Source: Coleofasciculus sp. S288 (GTDB lineage: Bacteria > Cyanobacteriota > Cyanobacteriia > Cyanobacteriales > Coleofasciculaceae). From it: DNA of 6,978 nt. Every line of letters begins with the position of its first letter. The stretch's first letter is position 1. Below are positions 5,469 to 6,978 of this stretch, one piece after another. The position numbers and the translations under genes were made by a program. The DNA lies in assembly GCA_020216575.1 (NCBI GenBank), contig JAIUYC010000194.1, positions 1 to 6,978 on the forward strand. Reading direction: 5' to 3'. Below the pieces are notes generated by a model. The model had not been told where the DNA came from. It was given only the letters and a program-made list of their open reading frames with translations, and ran no database searches.

Positions 5469-5475
5469 ACCTCCT
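5469..5475 (-). promoter_or_regulatory. Strong Shine-Dalgarno of the hydrolase
   Basis: AGGAGGT on the minus strand lies four bases before the ATG at 5462-5464. It is a full anti-SD match, although the spacing is short, and it fixes the start codon. Confidence 0.8.
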
Positions 5476-5515
5476 AGCTATTTTTGGCAATCCTATCAAC
5501 TTTTTCCTCGTGTAG

Positions 5516-5534
5516 TCTCTCTCCCTAAGAGAGA
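5516..5534 (-). promoter_or_regulatory. Leader hairpin upstream of the hydrolase
   Basis: TCTCTCT (5516-5522) and AGAGAGA (5528-5534) form a perfect 7-bp dyad around CCCTA. It lies about 50 bases before the hydrolase start, just downstream of the candidate -10. It may be an operator or an RNA hairpin, and the purpose cannot be decided from sequence. Confidence 0.35.
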
Positions 5535-5537
5535 TAA

Positions 5538-5569
5538 ACTATAAACGCTTGCCCTTAGAGGGATGACAA
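5538..5569 (-). promoter_or_regulatory. Weak candidate promoter of the hydrolase
   Basis: On the minus strand TTGTCA (5564-5569) and TATAGT (5538-5543) resemble -35 and -10 boxes, but are separated by 20 bases, longer than the usual 16-18. A CCCT-TAG-AGGG dyad lies in the spacer and could bind a regulator. Low certainty. Confidence 0.25.
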
Positions 5570-5601
5570 GAGGGTATGGTCATAAGTAGTTGGTTGAGAT
5601 T

Positions 5602-5641
5602 GACGCGGGGACACGGGGACACGGGGACACGGAGACGCGGA
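5602..5641. repeat. Tandem octamer, consensus GACRCGGR, five copies
   Basis: Units are GACGCGGG, GACACGGG, GACACGGG, GACACGGA and GACGCGGA. GGGGACAC/GGGGACGC-type tandem octamers are common in filamentous cyanobacterial spacers (recalled, not searched). The G-rich block stands out sharply from its AT-rich surroundings, and its copy number probably varies between strains. Confidence 0.8.
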
Positions 5642-6106
5642 GAAATTTTCTGCTCATCACCAACGGGTTTTAACCGCACCCATAACAAGAAAAGTTACAT
5701 CCGTATTCAACTTCAGTTGAACAGGTATAAAGGACGAAGACTTTTAAAGTTGAATTTAACACTTATGTCCTTTTATTTACGAAAAATAAATAGGGATCAA
5801 GTTCGGTTTATCTAAATTGATAAGAAGGTGTTTATATTGGGATTAGCAAGAAAACAGTATTCCATCAAAACCCTGCTTTTATCTCTTCAATACTCTACAA
5901 GAAACCTTGATGTAAATGGCTTTGATAACCTGAGATAAATCATCCTTCCGACTATAGTTAGTCTAGTTATTCTCTGTTATGTGAAAAACTATTTATTTTC
6001 TATACCTTCAGTGGTATTGGGAATAGCTAAAGGTTTCATGCTAAAGATTGATACGACTTAGTTAGGCAACAGATTAATCTGAGGAAGACTAGAAAAACTT
6101 TTAAAG

Positions 6107-6113
6107 AAAGGAG
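6107..6113 (+). promoter_or_regulatory. Shine-Dalgarno of the first WGxxGxxG gene
   Basis: AAAGGAG lies eight bases before the ATG at 6122. The stretch AAGGAGATT-AA-CATGAAG is almost repeated at the second gene, showing that the duplicated unit includes the ribosome binding site. Confidence 0.85.
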
Positions 6114-6121
6114 ATTTAACC

Positions 6122-6421
6122 ATGAAGTTCTCTAGTGTTTCTAAATTTCTTGGAGCGGGTGCGATCGCAGCGAGTTTAGTCGTTGTGCCTTTAACGCTTC
6201 CAGCGCAAGCACAGGATAATGCTCCCGACACCACCGCACAGCCAGTTCCGCCTAATCCCTTACCTGAGCATACCGAGCGGGATGATCGTGATTGGGGCTG
6301 GCTAGGTCTACTGGGCTTGGCTGGCTTAGCCGGTTTGGCTGGCAGGAAGCGCCCAGAAACAGTTCACCACGTCAATGGCGAGCCAGGTGCAAGCGTTCGT
6401 TCTGGTTCTAACTATCAATAG
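6122..6421 (+). CDS. Secreted small WGxxGxxG-motif protein, copy 1
   Basis: A 99-residue protein. Residues 1-30 are a signal peptide (MKFSSVSKF, hydrophobic core, cut after PAQA). Residues 31-57 are a proline- and acid-rich linker. Residues 58-74 form a hydrophobic segment with Trp at 58 and 60 and Gly at 59, 62, 65, 68, 71 and 74, that is, one glycine every third residue. GRKR at 74-77 follows, then a 22-residue polar tail ending VRSGSNYQ. The layout matches proteins annotated as WGxxGxxG family, which usually end soon after the basic residues; the extra tail is unusual. A membrane-inserted or sorted segment with an inside-facing basic stop is inferred. The second copy starts 30 bases downstream with its own ribosome binding site, so the two are probably co-transcribed. 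Function unknown. Confidence 0.85.
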   Translation: MKFSSVSKFLGAGAIAASLVVVPLTLPAQAQDNAPDTTAQPVPPNPLPEHTERDDRDWGWLGLLGLAGLAGLAGRKRPETVHHVNGEPGASVRSGSNYQ

Positions 6422-6436
6422 TCAAGTTGTCTTAAG

Positions 6437-6443
6437 TAAGGAG
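6437..6443 (+). promoter_or_regulatory. Shine-Dalgarno of the second WGxxGxxG gene
   Basis: TAAGGAG lies eight bases before the ATG at 6452, the same spacing as in the first copy. It occupies most of the 30-base gap between the genes. Confidence 0.85.
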
Positions 6444-6451
6444 ATTAAATC

Positions 6452-6754
6452 ATGAAGATTTCTAGTTTTTCTAAATTTCTTGGAGCCGGTGTAGTTGCTG
6501 CCAGCTTAGCTGTTCTACCCTTAACTCTTCCGACACAAGCACAAAATACTGCTCCTGGAACTTACGTTGAGCCAGATGGACAAGTTGAAGACGTAGAAAC
6601 CGAAAATGATTTCGATTGGGGTTGGTTAGGTCTACTCGGTTTAGCTGGATTAGCTGGATTGGCTGGTAGAAAGCGCCCAGAAACTGTACGGACGTACCAG
6701 GTCAGTAGTGACCCCAATGATGTAAGAGTTCGTTCGGGCTCTGACTACCGCTAA
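6452..6754 (+). CDS. Secreted small WGxxGxxG-motif protein, copy 2
   Basis: A 100-residue paralogue of the preceding gene in the same orientation. Residues 1-30 are a signal peptide cut after PTQA. Residues 31-54 are a linker that is strongly acidic (QVEDVETENDF) where copy 1 is proline-rich. Residues 55-79 are identical in protein to residues 57-81 of copy 1, including the Trp/Gly-every-third segment, GRKR and PETV. The tail ends VRSGSDYR, matching VRSGSNYQ of copy 1. Codons in the identical block differ silently at about half of positions, so the copies are old and held together by selection, not recent conversion. The different linkers suggest distinct partners or spacing. No terminator with a T-run follows; the palindrome at 6854-6880 is the nearest candidate. 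Confidence 0.85.
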   Translation: MKISSFSKFLGAGVVAASLAVLPLTLPTQAQNTAPGTYVEPDGQVEDVETENDFDWGWLGLLGLAGLAGLAGRKRPETVRTYQVSSDPNDVRVRSGSDYR

Positions 6755-6853
6755 TTCAGTTGTACGGTTTCACGATGCGGCGGTAAGGAAGCCTCTTTCC
6801 AACACTGGGTGATACCAGATCCTATTCTATAGCCTCCTTTTATATCCTATTCG

Positions 6854-6880
6854 TAGAGACGTTCCGCCGGAACGTCTCTA
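6854..6880. repeat. Interspersed palindrome, 12-bp arms
   Basis: TAGAGACGTTCC (6854-6865) pairs perfectly with GGAACGTCTCTA (6869-6880) around GCC. It matches the GTAGAGACGTTCC...GGAACGTCTCTAC repeat family seen in many cyanobacteria (recalled). It is about 100 bases after the second small gene and could fold into a strong RNA hairpin ending that transcript, though only a weak T-rich run follows. Confidence 0.75.
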
Positions 6881-6924
6881 TAGCGTTTCTCGGCCCTTCT
6901 GGGATACATCTAGATTCACGATTC

Positions 6925-6942
6925 GTAGGGGCGGGTTTCACC
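6925..6942. repeat. Start of a GTAGGGGCGGG-type interspersed repeat
   Basis: GTAGGGGCGGGTTTCACC resembles the first arm of a common cyanobacterial repeat whose other arm reads AAACCCGCCCCTAC. That arm is not present before the window ends at 6978. The first nine bases equal the arm start of the palindrome at 4348. Confidence 0.5.
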
Positions 6943-6978
6943 AAGATATCTGCTTCCCACGGCTCAATCGAAATCATT

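Larger units (their letters stand above)
5465..6121. other. 657-base divergent intergenic region (hydrolase / small protein pair)
   Basis: The hydrolase-proximal end carries its Shine-Dalgarno, a leader hairpin and a weak promoter. A tandem octamer lies at 5602-5641. The rest, 5642-6106, is AT-rich with only short dyads, such as GACTA-TAGT-TAGTC (5950-5963). I could not place a convincing promoter for the small protein pair, although TTGGGA at 6017-6022 is a possible weak -35. No gene is supported: the open frame at 5576-5815 is built on the octamer repeat. Confidence 0.6.
6755..6978. other. Non-coding tail of the window with interspersed repeats
   Basis: No gene is seen in these 224 bases. 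The region carries the palindrome at 6854-6880 and the start of a second repeat at 6925. Both begin inside the word ATTCGTAG (6850-6857 and 6921-6928). Confidence 0.6.

Noticed and set aside
5602..5641. Possible CRISPR array
   Set aside because: The units are contiguous 8-mers without spacers.
5576..5815. 79-codon open frame on the plus strand
   Set aside because: Its N-terminal part (RGHGDTGTRRRGE) is translation of the tandem octamer and the rest resembles nothing; no Shine-Dalgarno supports it.
1..6978. tRNA, rRNA or known riboswitch
   Set aside because: No cloverleaf, rRNA segment or recognisable riboswitch consensus was seen on either strand, though an eye search can miss divergent cases.

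Overview
The window looks like chromosomal DNA of a cyanobacterium, probably a filamentous, repeat-rich one (the filamentous part is inference). Evidence: six copies of the cyanobacterial HIP1 octamer GCGATCGC (929, 1060, 1672, 2483, 5136, 6161); a KsgA of cyanobacterial type; a DUF4347/beta-helix/PEP-CTERM surface protein; a cyanobacterial-type haemagglutinin N-terminal (TPS) domain; and several families of short palindromes and tandem repeats typical of these genomes.

Layout. 1-69: apparent tail of an IS630-like transposase running in from the left edge. 70-378: AT-rich, no gene. 379-792 (-): remnant of a two-partner-secretion haemagglutinin-like gene, cut just before the family's NPNGI motif. 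952-1773 (-): intact rsmA/ksgA, the only housekeeping gene. 1774-2410: 637-base divergent intergenic region with heptamer repeats, a 16-bp palindrome, a strong hairpin, a candidate -10 box and a three-arm hairpin switch close to the next start codon. 2411-4306 (+): 631-residue DUF4347 + right-handed beta-helix + choice-of-anchor Q + PEP-CTERM protein. 4307-4591: convergent intergenic region holding a 92-bp MITE-like insertion with a 7-bp direct repeat on each side, and a repeat island bracketed by 12-bp inverted repeats. 4592-5464 (-): epoxide-hydrolase-type alpha/beta hydrolase with a complete set of catalytic residues. 5465-6121: intergenic, with a tandem octamer. 6122-6421 and 6452-6754 (+): tandem paralogous secreted small proteins with a glycine-every-third-residue WGxxGxxG segment. 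6755-6978: two more interspersed repeats and no gene.

How the parts relate. The genes do not form one pathway. Three (TPS remnant, beta-helix protein, small protein pair) concern the cell envelope or outside of the cell, and two of these carry C-terminal motifs that suggest sorting or membrane anchoring. RsmA acts on the ribosome and the hydrolase is a cytosolic detoxification or lipid-type enzyme. The most distinctive item is the small-protein pair: a 25-residue block is identical at protein level although about half of its codons differ silently, so the segment is under strong selection. A reader looking for an undescribed system should start there.
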